The notes under the pieces: generated by a model
What the model was told of the DNA's origin: nothing
The model's database searches: none
Seen by the model: only the letters and a program-made list of their open reading frames with translations
Position numbers and translations under genes: made by a program
Origin: JBKJVQ01 sp046717125
GTDB taxonomy: Bacteria > Pseudomonadota > Alphaproteobacteria > Rhizobiales > Methyloligellaceae
Direction of reading: 5' to 3'
Assembly (NCBI GenBank): GCA_046717125.1
Contig: JBKJVQ010000282.1
Coordinates: 1 to 20,414, forward strand
Length of the DNA stretch: 20,414 bases
In this document: in pieces, positions 7,292-14,507 of the stretch
How positions within the stretch are numbered: position 1 is the first letter of the stretch
How the letters are laid out: each line of letters begins with the position of its first letter

Positions 7292-8694
7292 TTTTTCCCC
7301 CGCCACAACTGCATGAAGGTGCGGCCTTCCGGCGCCGGCAGATCGCGCGCTGTTCCCCACGGGTCCGTCATGCGAAGGCGCGGCAGCGTCCCCTTGCGTC
7401 CGAGGATGCCGAGCAGCGGGATCAGCACGCTCATCAGCGCTCGGTACAAACGTGGCCGCTTGGCGATCGCCGCCCAGGTCCGGACTGAGTTACGCTGAAA
7501 CCAGGGCACATCGCCCGCCGCGAAAGCTCGGATCCGCCACCGGCGCATAAGGTCCGGCAGTGGGATGCGCATCGGACAGACATCGGCGCAGCGGCCGCAC
7601 GCGGTCGTCGCGGCCGGCAGCTCGGAATGGGCCGCCAGCCCCAATAGCGCCGGCGACAGCACGGCGCCCATCGGACCAGGATAGACGCCGCCATAGGCAT
7701 GGCCGCCCACCGTCGCATAGACGGGGCAATGGTTGAGGCATGCCCCGCAGCGGATGCAGCGGAGCATGTCGCGGAATTCGTTGCCGAGCATCTCCGTTCG
7801 GCCGTTGTCGATCAGAACGACATGTGTCTCGAGGGGGCCATCCGGATCGCCTTCTCGTCGCGGCCCGACCGAGAACGTTGTGTAGCAGGACATGTCCTGC
7901 CCTGTGGCCGAACGGGCCAGCAGCCTCAGGATCGTGCAGGCGTCCTCGACCGTGGGAACGACCTTCTCGATCGAGGCGATGACGATCTGGACGCGCGGAA
8001 GCGTCTGCGTCAGATCGCCGTTTCCCTCGTTCGTGACGATCACAGACTGGCCGGTTTCGGCGATCAGCAGATTTGCGCCGGTGATGCCGACATCGGCCGA
8101 AAGAAACTCCGCGCGCAGCCGCTGCCGCGCTTCCGCGACCAGCGACTCGGCATCGTCGAGGAAACGGGAAGGGTGGAGTTCGGCATGCGCTTTGCGGAAA
8201 TCGTCCGCGATCTGTTCGCGATTCAGATGGATCGCGGGCGCGATGATGTGGCTGGGCGTCTCGCGCCGAAGCTGGATCACGTACTCGCCGAGATCTGTTT
8301 CGATCACCTGGTGACCGGCAGCATCGAGAGCGGGGTTGAGGCCGATTTCCTCCGACACCATCGACTTGCCTTTGGCGATCTTCTTCGCGCCGGAGCGATG
8401 GCAGATATCCAGCACAACGGCCCGCGCAGCGGCAGCGTCGCGCGCCCAATGCACCTCCGATCCGAGCCCCGTGGCCGCCGCCTCGAATGCTTCGAGGTAA
8501 AGATCGAGATGGGCGAGCGTATGATCCTTGGTCGAAACGGCCTCGTCGCGCAGAAGATCGAACTCCGGCAATGCGGCGACGGCCAATGCGCGTTTGGCAA
8601 CGAAGCCGCGTCCGACATTCGACAGTGCGCGCTGAAGCTGGGCATCGGCGAGCGCGCGCTTCGCGTTCTCGCTAAACGGACGCGGACGCGTCAT
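7288..8694 (-). CDS. lutB: LutB/YkgF iron-sulfur protein of L-lactate oxidation
   Basis: A 468-residue central subunit of the LutABC complex. The N-terminal two thirds is the LutB-type fold shared with LutC, including KGKSMVSEEIGLN (about 108-120) and AETGQSVIVTNEGNGDL (about 212-228). A ferredoxin-like module follows: LETHVVLIDNGRTE, then CIRCGACLNHC with cysteines at about 313, 316, 319 and 323, and CGRCADVC at about 366, 369 and 373 followed by PMRIPLP. These ligate 4Fe-4S clusters; the usual fourth ligand of the second cluster is supplied elsewhere in the family. The C-terminal 90 residues are a helical tail ending WRGKK. ATG 8694 overlaps the lutA stop by 4 bp and its own stop overlaps lutC, giving a tightly coupled lutA-lutB-lutC operon. 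Confidence 0.95.
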   Translation of the reverse strand: MTRPRPFSENAKRALADAQLQRALSNVGRGFVAKRALAVAALPEFDLLRDEAVSTKDHTLAHLDLYLEAFEAAATGLGSEVHWARDAAAARAVVLDICHRSGAKKIAKGKSMVSEEIGLNPALDAAGHQVIETDLGEYVIQLRRETPSHIIAPAIHLNREQIADDFRKAHAELHPSRFLDDAESLVAEARQRLRAEFLSADVGITGANLLIAETGQSVIVTNEGNGDLTQTLPRVQIVIASIEKVVPTVEDACTILRLLARSATGQDMSCYTTFSVGPRREGDPDGPLETHVVLIDNGRTEMLGNEFRDMLRCIRCGACLNHCPVYATVGGHAYGGVYPGPMGAVLSPALLGLAAHSELPAATTACGRCADVCPMRIPLPDLMRRWRIRAFAAGDVPWFQRNSVRTWAAIAKRPRLYRALMSVLIPLLGILGRKGTLPRLRMTDPWGTARDLPAPEGRTFMQLWRGKK

Positions 8695-9479
8695 TCGCGC
8701 GGCCGCCCGATCGGGGACGTGTCAGCCCCGGCCAACAATTCGGCGATGTGGCGCGCCTCAATGGCGGAGCCCTCCCGCGCGAGACGGCCCGCAATGTTAA
8801 GCAGGCAACCGAGATCTGCCGAGACGACACAATCCGCGCCCGTTTCCTTGATGCGCGCCGTCTTCGCCGCGACCATCGCGCCCGATATTTCCGGAAATTT
8901 CACTGCGAAGGCGCCGCCGAAGCCGCAGCAGATTTCGCGATCGGCGCATTCCACGAACTCGATGCCTCGCACTTTTGCTAGGAGCGCGCGCGGCTCGGTC
9001 TGAATGCCGAGTTCGCGCAGCGCCGAGCAGGAATCGTGGAACGTGACTCGCCGCGATCCAGCGGCAGAATCTGGCGTGAAATTCCGTGTACGCACAAGGT
9101 AGGATGTCAGCTCATAGGTCTTGGCTGCGAGCCTGACCGCGCGGGGCGACCAACCTGCGTCCTCCGAGAGCAAGCGCGGATAGTGCACTTTAATCATGGC
9201 CGCGCAGGAGGCGGACGGCGCGACGACCGCATCGAACCCCTCGAACAGTGAGATGACCTTCCGTGCGATGTCGCAAGCGTCCCCGGCGTCGCCGGCGCTG
9301 TAGGCCGGTTGGCCGCAACAGGTCTGCTGTGCAGGCGCCGTCACATCGCAACCGGCCTGCTGCAGGAGTGTTGCGGCGGCCAGCCCGACGCTCGGGCGCC
9401 AAAGATCGACGAGACACGTGACGAACAGTCCGACGCTTGGCCGCTTCTCCTGCACCTGTGTGGTTGCCGCAATGGCCAT
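8691..9479 (-). CDS. lutA: LutA/YkgE cysteine-rich (CCG-domain) subunit
   Basis: A 262-residue protein with two CCG domains: TCCGQPAYSAG (about 53-63) and ICCGFGGAFAVKFPEIS (about 183-199), plus supporting cysteines near 22, 92, 151 and 225, the typical ligands of this Fe-S/heterodisulfide-reductase-like fold. It is the first gene of the lutABC operon and, in the known Bacillus system, works with LutB and LutC to oxidise L-lactate to pyruvate. The start is ATG 9479 because GGAAGGA (9487-9493, minus strand) sits 7 nt upstream; the longer reading from 9554 would run into the terminator behind the cytochrome gene. A 5-bp inverted repeat (TCCAT-N7-ATGGA, 9491-9507) overlaps this ribosome binding site and could be a regulatory site. 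No lactate permease or LutR/LldR-like regulator is present in the window. Confidence 0.95.
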   Translation of the reverse strand: MAIAATTQVQEKRPSVGLFVTCLVDLWRPSVGLAAATLLQQAGCDVTAPAQQTCCGQPAYSAGDAGDACDIARKVISLFEGFDAVVAPSASCAAMIKVHYPRLLSEDAGWSPRAVRLAAKTYELTSYLVRTRNFTPDSAAGSRRVTFHDSCSALRELGIQTEPRALLAKVRGIEFVECADREICCGFGGAFAVKFPEISGAMVAAKTARIKETGADCVVSADLGCLLNIAGRLAREGSAIEARHIAELLAGADTSPIGRPRE

Positions 9480-9490
9480 ACACGAGTCCT

Positions 9491-9507
9491 TCCATACCAA
9501 CCATGGA
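9491..9507. promoter_or_regulatory. Inverted repeat overlapping the lutA ribosome binding site
   Basis: TCCAT (9491-9495) and ATGGA (9503-9507) flank seven bases (ACCAACC), giving a perfect 5-bp inverted repeat that partly covers the lutA GGAAGGA. The layout is compatible with a GntR-type (LldR/LutR) operator, but a short repeat of this kind can arise by chance. Confidence 0.25.
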
Positions 9508-9542
9508 TCGGTAGGCGCGATGCAACAAGCGTCAGGCAACAA

Positions 9543-9573
9543 AACGCCCGGCACGCTGTTGCGAACCGGGCGC
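9543..9573 (-). terminator. Rho-independent terminator behind the cytochrome c gene
   Basis: On the minus strand, CGCCCGG and CCGGGCG form a perfect 7-bp stem (plus-strand positions 9545-9551 and 9566-9572) around a 14-nt loop, followed by TTTTG. It lies 25 bp past the cytochrome stop and before lutA, so the cytochrome is probably a separate transcript and lutABC starts from its own promoter. Confidence 0.7.
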
Positions 9574-9597
9574 TTCCGCGAAGACGGATGAAAGCGC

Positions 9598-9984
9598 TTA
9601 TTTCTGCGTTTGGAGATAGGCGATCAGATTCTTCAGCTCATCGGGTTTCTTGATCCCCGGAAAGACCATTTTCGTACCGGGGACGACCTTTTTGGGGTCC
9701 GCCAGATACTGTTCGAGCAGTTCGGGCGTCCAAGCCCCTTTTTCAGCCATTTTCATCATGGCCGGGGAATATTGATAGCCCTCGACGGAAGCGATCTTGC
9801 GCCCCACTACGCCATTGAGCTGCGGGCCGATTTTGTTGGCCGCGCCCGCGCCGACCGCGTGGCAAGCCTTGCATTTGGCGAAGGCCTTTTCGCCCGCGGC
9901 TGGGTCCTGGGCGTTGGCCGAGCCAGTCATTGCAACAAGCGCAAACGCCGCTACAGCTACCGAAACCGAATTCCTGAATGTCAA
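9598..9984 (-). CDS. Secreted class I cytochrome c (TTG start)
   Basis: A 128-residue periplasmic monohaem cytochrome c of the c2/c550 type. Residues 1-25 are a signal peptide (hydrophobic core VAVAAFALVAM, likely cleavage after SANA). Haem attachment is CKACH (38-42) and the probable axial Met is Met106 in TKMVFPG. The conserved GPQLNGVVGRKIASVEGYQY segment (53-72) is typical of the family. The start is TTG at 9984: an AGGAGG (9990-9995, minus strand) is placed five bases upstream, and no ATG or GTG alternative would preserve the signal peptide. The probable role is electron carriage from a bc1-like complex or dehydrogenase to a terminal oxidase. Its place between lutABC and glcDEF suggests, without proving, a link to hydroxy-acid oxidation. 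Confidence 0.92.
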   Translation of the reverse strand: MTFRNSVSVAVAAFALVAMTGSANAQDPAAGEKAFAKCKACHAVGAGAANKIGPQLNGVVGRKIASVEGYQYSPAMMKMAEKGAWTPELLEQYLADPKKVVPGTKMVFPGIKKPDELKNLIAYLQTQK

Positions 9985-9989
9985 AGCTT

Positions 9990-9995
9990 CCTCCT
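9990..9995 (-). promoter_or_regulatory. Strong Shine-Dalgarno deciding the TTG start of cytochrome c
   Basis: AGGAGG on the minus strand (CCTCCT on the plus strand), five bases upstream of TTG 9984. It is the clearest ribosome binding site in the window and supports the non-ATG start, since the signal peptide begins immediately after it. Confidence 0.75.
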
Positions 9996-10189
9996 GCGCT
10001 TCCGGCCGGTTCCCCCGGCACGGCTGTTACAACGCTTAGAATTCATCAAAAGTGCCAGCGGGCTTGCCAAAATAGATTAATTCTAATCCGGCAGTTCCGG
10101 ACGGGCGCTGTTTTTTCGCAGTTTGTGGCGGTCCCGCCAGCCGAAGTACGCACGAAACCGTGAATGCGGATTTCCGACACATTGCGCCA

Positions 10190-10227
10190 TTGAATCCGAT
10201 GAGTTCATGAATTCGATTGATTCAATC
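10190..10227. promoter_or_regulatory. Candidate operator (nested inverted repeats) upstream of glcD
   Basis: TTGAATC (10190-10196) and GATTCAA (10219-10225) are inverted 7-mers; GATTGA and TCAATC (10215-10227) form a tight palindrome around a single T; TTCATGAA (10204-10211) is a perfect 8-bp palindrome between them. Position just upstream of glcD suggests regulation of the glycolate operon, for example by a GntR-family protein such as GlcC. No regulator gene lies in the window, so the factor is unknown. Confidence 0.35.
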
Positions 10228-10255
10228 CAGGTTCACCGTGATCTAGAGTGTCGCC

Positions 10256-11698
10256 ATGTCTCTTTCCCTTCCTGAACCCGACCAGACCGTGCTCGCGCGT
10301 CGGAAGACCATCCTGCGCGATCTCAGCGCCATGATCGGACCGGCCGGAGTCATCGGCGATGCGGACGGGTTGAAGGCGTTCGAAACAGACGCGCTCACCT
10401 GTTATCGGCAGACGCCGCTTGCGGTGGTCCTGCCGCAATCGACTTCCGAGGTCAGCGCACTCCTCGCCTACGCGCACCGGAACGGGATCAAGATCGTGCC
10501 GCGCGGGGCAGGCACCTCGCTATCAGGCGGGGCGCTCCCCTTAAGCGACTCGATCGTCATCGGCCTCTCCCGCATGACACGGATCATCGACATCGATTAT
10601 CTGGCGCGCACCGCCCGGGTCGAGGCCGGGATCACGAACCTCGCAATATCCGCCGCCGTCGCGCCCGACGATTTCTTCTACGCGCCCGACCCGTCCAGCC
10701 AGCTCGCCTGCACGATCGGCGGCAACATTGCCATGAACTCGGGCGGTGCGCATTGCCTCAGGTACGGCGTTACGGTGAATAATCTGCTGGGCGTGAAACT
10801 GGTGATGATGGACGGCGCGGTCGTCGAGATTGGCGGCAAGCAGCTTGAATCACCCGGATACGATTTCTTGGCGCTGATCGCCGGCTCGGAAGGCCAGCTC
10901 GGCATCATCACCGAGGCCACGTTACGCCTTGTGCCGACGCCGGCGGGCGCGCGTCCCATGCTGATCGGGTTCGGCTCCTCGGCGGAAGCGGGCGCGTGCG
11001 TCGCCTCGATCATCGCCGCCGGAATCGTGCCCGTCGCGATTGAGTTCATGGATAAGCCCGCGATCGAGGTTTGCGAATCCTTCGCGCACGCAGGCTATCC
11101 GCTCGACGTCGAGGCGCTGTTGATCGTGGAGGTCGAAGGCACCGAGGATGAGATAAACGGGCTGACGGCGCGCATTCGGGAGATCGCGGACCGCCATGAG
11201 CCCAGCACCTTTCGCGCCAGCGGCTCGGCAGAGGAGAGCCTCCTGATCTGGAAAGGCCGGAAGGCGGCCTTCGGCGCGATGGGACGCATCTCGGACTACA
11301 TGTGTATGGACGGCGTGATCCCGCTGTCGAAACTGCCCGAAGCGCTGGTCAAAGTCGGTGAGATCTGCGCCCGCCATGGCTTCAAGGTCGCCAATATTTT
11401 CCATGCGGGCGACGGCAACCTGCATCCGCTCATCCTCTACGACGCGAACGACGCCGCTCAGATCGAAAAAGTCGAGAAATGCGGCGCGGAGATCCTGAAG
11501 CTCTGCGTCCGGCTAGGCGGGTGCCTGACGGGAGAGCACGGCGTCGGCATCGAGAAACGCGATCTGATGCTCGACCAGTTCACCCCCACCGACCTTGACC
11601 AGATGATCCGCGTCAAGTCTCTGTTCGATCCGGACTGGCTGCTGAACCCCGCGAAGGTGTTCCCGCTGGATTCGCGCCCGGCGATGAAGGCCGCCTGA
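10256..11698 (+). CDS. glcD: Glycolate oxidase subunit GlcD (FAD-linked)
   Basis: A 480-residue FAD-dependent catalytic subunit that oxidises glycolate (or D-lactate) to glyoxylate (or pyruvate). The N-terminal PCMH-type FAD domain spans about 53-230: VPRGAGTSLSGGALP (81-95) holds the FAD pyrophosphate, with IGGNIAMNSGG (154-164) and GSEGQLGIITEATLRL (210-225). The C-terminal FAD-oxidase domain carries HAGDGNLHP (383-391) and TGEHGVGIEKR (425-435), which in this family supply metal and substrate ligands, and ends with the standard DPDWLLNPAKVFP. Length is normal. ATG 10256 has only a weak AGAG upstream. The stop shares one base with the glcE start (TGATG, 11696-11700), indicating translational coupling. 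With glcE and glcF following, GlcD of a three-subunit membrane-associated oxidase is much likelier than a stand-alone D-lactate dehydrogenase. Confidence 0.96.
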   Translation: MSLSLPEPDQTVLARRKTILRDLSAMIGPAGVIGDADGLKAFETDALTCYRQTPLAVVLPQSTSEVSALLAYAHRNGIKIVPRGAGTSLSGGALPLSDSIVIGLSRMTRIIDIDYLARTARVEAGITNLAISAAVAPDDFFYAPDPSSQLACTIGGNIAMNSGGAHCLRYGVTVNNLLGVKLVMMDGAVVEIGGKQLESPGYDFLALIAGSEGQLGIITEATLRLVPTPAGARPMLIGFGSSAEAGACVASIIAAGIVPVAIEFMDKPAIEVCESFAHAGYPLDVEALLIVEVEGTEDEINGLTARIREIADRHEPSTFRASGSAEESLLIWKGRKAAFGAMGRISDYMCMDGVIPLSKLPEALVKVGEICARHGFKVANIFHAGDGNLHPLILYDANDAAQIEKVEKCGAEILKLCVRLGGCLTGEHGVGIEKRDLMLDQFTPTDLDQMIRVKSLFDPDWLLNPAKVFPLDSRPAMKAA

Positions 11699-12921
11699 TG
11701 CATCTGCGCACACTCCGGCCCGCGAACGAGGAAGAACTGAGCAGCCTGATCCGGGACGCCGCAGCTGAGGGCCGTCCCCTCGAGATCATAGGACGCGGCA
11801 CGAAGCGCAGTGTGGGGCGTCCGCTCCAGACCGAGACGCTGCTCACAACCGAGGCCATGACCGGTGTCACGCTCTACGAGCCAACCGAACTCGTGCTCTC
11901 GGCCCGGGCGGGAACGCAGCTCAGCGAAATCGAGCAGACATTGGCCGAGCACAATCAGGAACTCGCCTTCGAGCCGGTCGATCTTGGAGATTCGCTTGGC
12001 GCCGCGCCTTCCGCGGGCTCGATCGGGGGAATCTTTGCCACCAACATCTCCGGCAGCCGCCGCTTCCTGGCAGGCGCCGCCCGTGACCATCTACTCGGTG
12101 TGCGCGGCGTCAATGGGCGCGGCGAAATTTTCAAGTCCGGCGGCCGGGTGATGAAAAACGTCACCGGATACGACATCGCGCGGGGGCTTTCAGGCTCGTG
12201 GGGCACTCTGGCCGTCATGACGGAAGTTACGATGAAGGTCCTGCCCCGGGCCGAGGAGTCGTTCACGCTCGTTCTGCGCGGGCTGACCGACGATGTCGCC
12301 GTCGAGGCCCTCGCGACGGCGGTCGCCTCGCCCTGCGAAGTGTCAGGCGCGGTTCATCTTCAAGCGGCACTGGTTCGCAATCTGGACGCCGACGACGCCC
12401 GCGGCGAACCCCAATCCCTGACCGCTATCAGGCTCGAAAGTTTCCACTCATCGTTGCGCGCGCGGGCGAACCGTGTGCGCCATATCCTGGGCGCCTATTC
12501 CGGAGTGACCGATTTCGGCGGACGCCGCTCTGCTGCGTTCTGGTCATCAATCCGACGCCTGTCGTTTCTTTCGCAGGGTAATTGCCCGATTTGGCGCATC
12601 GTCGCCCCGCCAGCGAGCACATCGAAGATCGTCGCCAGCGTCGCGCGCCACATCGATTGCCGCGCCGCCTACGACTGGGCAGGCGGGGTGGTCTGGCTCG
12701 AGACCGCGCCGCTAGTCCATGCCGGCGCCGTCGAGATCAGGCGCGCTGTTTACGAGCACGGGGGACACGCGACGTTGATCCGGGGCGAGCAAGCGACGCG
12801 GGCTTCGGTCGATGTCTTCCAGCCCCTGGATCAGACCTTGCGGCGTCTCACATGCGGATTGAAGGAGGCGTTCGATCCCGAACGCATCCTCAATCCCGGC
12901 CGGATGTACGCCGGCGTATAG
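11698..12921 (+). CDS. glcE: Glycolate oxidase FAD-binding subunit GlcE
   Basis: A 407-residue second FAD-binding subunit of glycolate oxidase, paralogous to the N-terminal half of GlcD. Typical GlcE marks are GRGTKRSVGRP (32-42), GDSLGAAPSAGSIGGIFATN (97-116), SGSRRF (118-123), GVRGVNGRGEIFKSGGRVMK (134-153) and KNVTGYDIARGLSGSWGTLA (153-172). The C-terminus ends ERILNPGRMYAGV, as in the family. It is required for GlcD activity in known systems and probably stabilises the complex. It overlaps glcD by one base and is followed by a 9-bp gap to glcF. Length and motifs are normal, with no sign of decay. Confidence 0.95.
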   Translation: MHLRTLRPANEEELSSLIRDAAAEGRPLEIIGRGTKRSVGRPLQTETLLTTEAMTGVTLYEPTELVLSARAGTQLSEIEQTLAEHNQELAFEPVDLGDSLGAAPSAGSIGGIFATNISGSRRFLAGAARDHLLGVRGVNGRGEIFKSGGRVMKNVTGYDIARGLSGSWGTLAVMTEVTMKVLPRAEESFTLVLRGLTDDVAVEALATAVASPCEVSGAVHLQAALVRNLDADDARGEPQSLTAIRLESFHSSLRARANRVRHILGAYSGVTDFGGRRSAAFWSSIRRLSFLSQGNCPIWRIVAPPASTSKIVASVARHIDCRAAYDWAGGVVWLETAPLVHAGAVEIRRAVYEHGGHATLIRGEQATRASVDVFQPLDQTLRRLTCGLKEAFDPERILNPGRMYAGV

Positions 12922-12930
12922 GGTCAACAG

Positions 12931-14286
12931 ATGCGAACCGAATTCACCGCCGAGGCGCTACAGCAGCCTGACATCGCCGAAGCCGATTCGATTCTGCGAT
13001 CGTGCGTGCATTGCGGCTTCTGCATCGCCACATGCCCGACTTATGTGATCGGAGGCGATGAGCGAGACAGTCCGCGCGGTCGCATCTATCTGATGAAAGA
13101 GATGTTCGAGCGCGGCGGCGTGCCGGACGCCGCCGTGACGACGCATGTCGATCGCTGCCTCTCCTGCCTCTCCTGCATGACAACCTGCCCTTCAGGGGTG
13201 GACTACATGCGACTTGTCGATCTGGCGCGCGCCCGTATCGAGCCGGCCGCCAAACGGCCGCTCGGCCAGCGCCTCGCACGGGCACTCATCCTCCGCGTCG
13301 TGCCTTATCGAAACCGCTTCCGCCTGGCGTTGGCAGTGGCGAAGCTTGCCCGGCCATTTGCGCCGTTGCTCGACAGGCTCGGCTTCCCTGAACTGCGCAG
13401 CCTGCTCGCTTTGTCGAGCGGGCAGAAGCCGCAGTTGAGGTCGCGCGCAGCAGGGTTCATCGCGGCCGAAGGCCGGCCGCAACGGACGGTTGGTCTGATG
13501 ATGGGCTGCGTTGGACCGACCCTGCGGCCCGAGATCGACGATGCGACCATCCGCGTGCTGACGCGACATGGCGCAAATGTCGTGATCGCTCCCGAGCAAG
13601 GCTGTTGCGGCGCGCTGCCGCATCACATGGGACAGGAGGAAGAGGCGCTCGATCTGGCGCGGCGGCATATCGATGCGTGGACGGACGTGCTCAAGGAGCA
13701 GCCGCTCGACGCAATCGTCGTCAACGTATCGGGCTGCGGCACGACTCTGAAAGACTACGGCCGCATGCTTGCACTCGATCCGGACTATGCGCGGAAAGCC
13801 AGGCGGATCGCCTCGCTCGTGAAGGACGTGACGGAGGTTCTGGCCGGGCTAGGCTCGCTCAAAGTCGAGCAATCCACCGGCATACGGGTCGCCTATCACC
13901 CCGCCTGCTCGCTCAGTCACGGCCAGCGCGTGACGACAGAACCCCGCGCGCTGCTAAAGCGCGCCGGATTCACCGTGGTCGAAATTCCCGAAAGCCATTT
14001 GTGCTGTGGTTCCGCCGGTGTTTACAACGTCCTGCAGCCCGACTTCGCCGACGCGCTCAAGGCGCGCAAGCTGACCGCCATCGGCAGCCTCGACATCGAT
14101 GTCGTCGCCGCCGGCAATATCGGCTGCATGACGCAACTGGAGCATGGCCTGTCGGCGCCGATCGTGCACACAGTCGAGCTGATCGATTGGGCGACTGGCG
14201 GCCCCGGCCTTGCCCGCTTGAACGGTCTCGACCTGCAGCCTCGCCCCTTGCGTGCATCGCCGCGCAAGCTCGAATTCTCGGCCTGA
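12931..14286 (+). CDS. glcF: Glycolate oxidase iron-sulfur subunit GlcF
   Basis: A 451-residue electron-transfer subunit of glycolate oxidase. Two 4Fe-4S motifs lie near the N-terminus: CVHCGFCIATCPTY (Cys 25, 28, 31, 35) and CLSCLSCMTTCPSGVDY (Cys 76, 79, 82, 86), separated by the conserved DERDSPRGRIYLMKEM. Two CCG domains follow, QGCCGALPHHMG and LCCGSAGVYNVLQP, the same fold as LutA. It is thought to pass electrons from GlcD/E to the membrane quinone pool. It is last in the operon; no clear terminator was found after the TGA at 14286. Confidence 0.96.
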   Translation: MRTEFTAEALQQPDIAEADSILRSCVHCGFCIATCPTYVIGGDERDSPRGRIYLMKEMFERGGVPDAAVTTHVDRCLSCLSCMTTCPSGVDYMRLVDLARARIEPAAKRPLGQRLARALILRVVPYRNRFRLALAVAKLARPFAPLLDRLGFPELRSLLALSSGQKPQLRSRAAGFIAAEGRPQRTVGLMMGCVGPTLRPEIDDATIRVLTRHGANVVIAPEQGCCGALPHHMGQEEEALDLARRHIDAWTDVLKEQPLDAIVVNVSGCGTTLKDYGRMLALDPDYARKARRIASLVKDVTEVLAGLGSLKVEQSTGIRVAYHPACSLSHGQRVTTEPRALLKRAGFTVVEIPESHLCCGSAGVYNVLQPDFADALKARKLTAIGSLDIDVVAAGNIGCMTQLEHGLSAPIVHTVELIDWATGGPGLARLNGLDLQPRPLRASPRKLEFSA

Positions 14287-14507
14287 TCGAGCTCCTCCAG
14301 CCCGCGCAGTAACTTTCGCGCAAGAATTCCGCGTACGTTGCGCCATTGCCGCTTATCGTCCGTCACATATTCGTTTTTGGAAACGAACGTTGGAGCTTGC
14401 GGGTTATACTTCCACTGTTGGCCAACCGTGAATAGGAACCCTTTGCGAGCCGAGTAGGTTAGAGTGGTCGCGCAACTTCAAAGCGCAAGTCGGTGTTGGA
14501 GAAGCCG
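14287..14507. other. Intergenic region glcF to desaturase, with an inverted repeat
   Basis: A 221-bp gap. The main visible element is TTCGTTT-TTGG-AAACGAA (14370-14387), a perfect 7-bp inverted repeat with a 4-nt loop, too AT-rich and lacking a T-run to be a strong terminator; it may be an operator for the desaturase. GGAG at 14498-14501 is the probable ribosome binding site for ATG 14508. No convincing gene was found here; a minus-strand reading through this gap into glcF is treated as a shadow. Confidence 0.4.

Larger units (their letters stand above)
9985..10255. other. Divergent intergenic region between cytochrome c and glcD
   Basis: This 271-bp gap is locally more AT-rich than its neighbours and must hold promoters for the cytochrome gene (leftward) and glcDEF (rightward). 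No unambiguous -35/-10 pair was assigned. On the glcD side there are stacked symmetric motifs: TTGAATC (10190-10196) with GATTCAA (10219-10225), TTCATGAA (10204-10211), and GATTGA-T-TCAATC (10215-10227). They end about 28 bp before the glcD ATG and are candidates for a transcription-factor site. No tRNA, small RNA or further ORF was recognised here. Confidence 0.5.

Noticed and set aside
7699..9003. A 434-residue plus-strand frame opposite lutB/lutA
   Set aside because: Shadow of two Fe-S proteins with complete cysteine motifs on the minus strand.
14022..14366. Minus-strand frame across the glcF end and intergenic gap
   Set aside because: Mostly antisense to the glcF C-terminus; no ribosome site or family resemblance. 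A small antisense gene cannot be wholly excluded but has no support.
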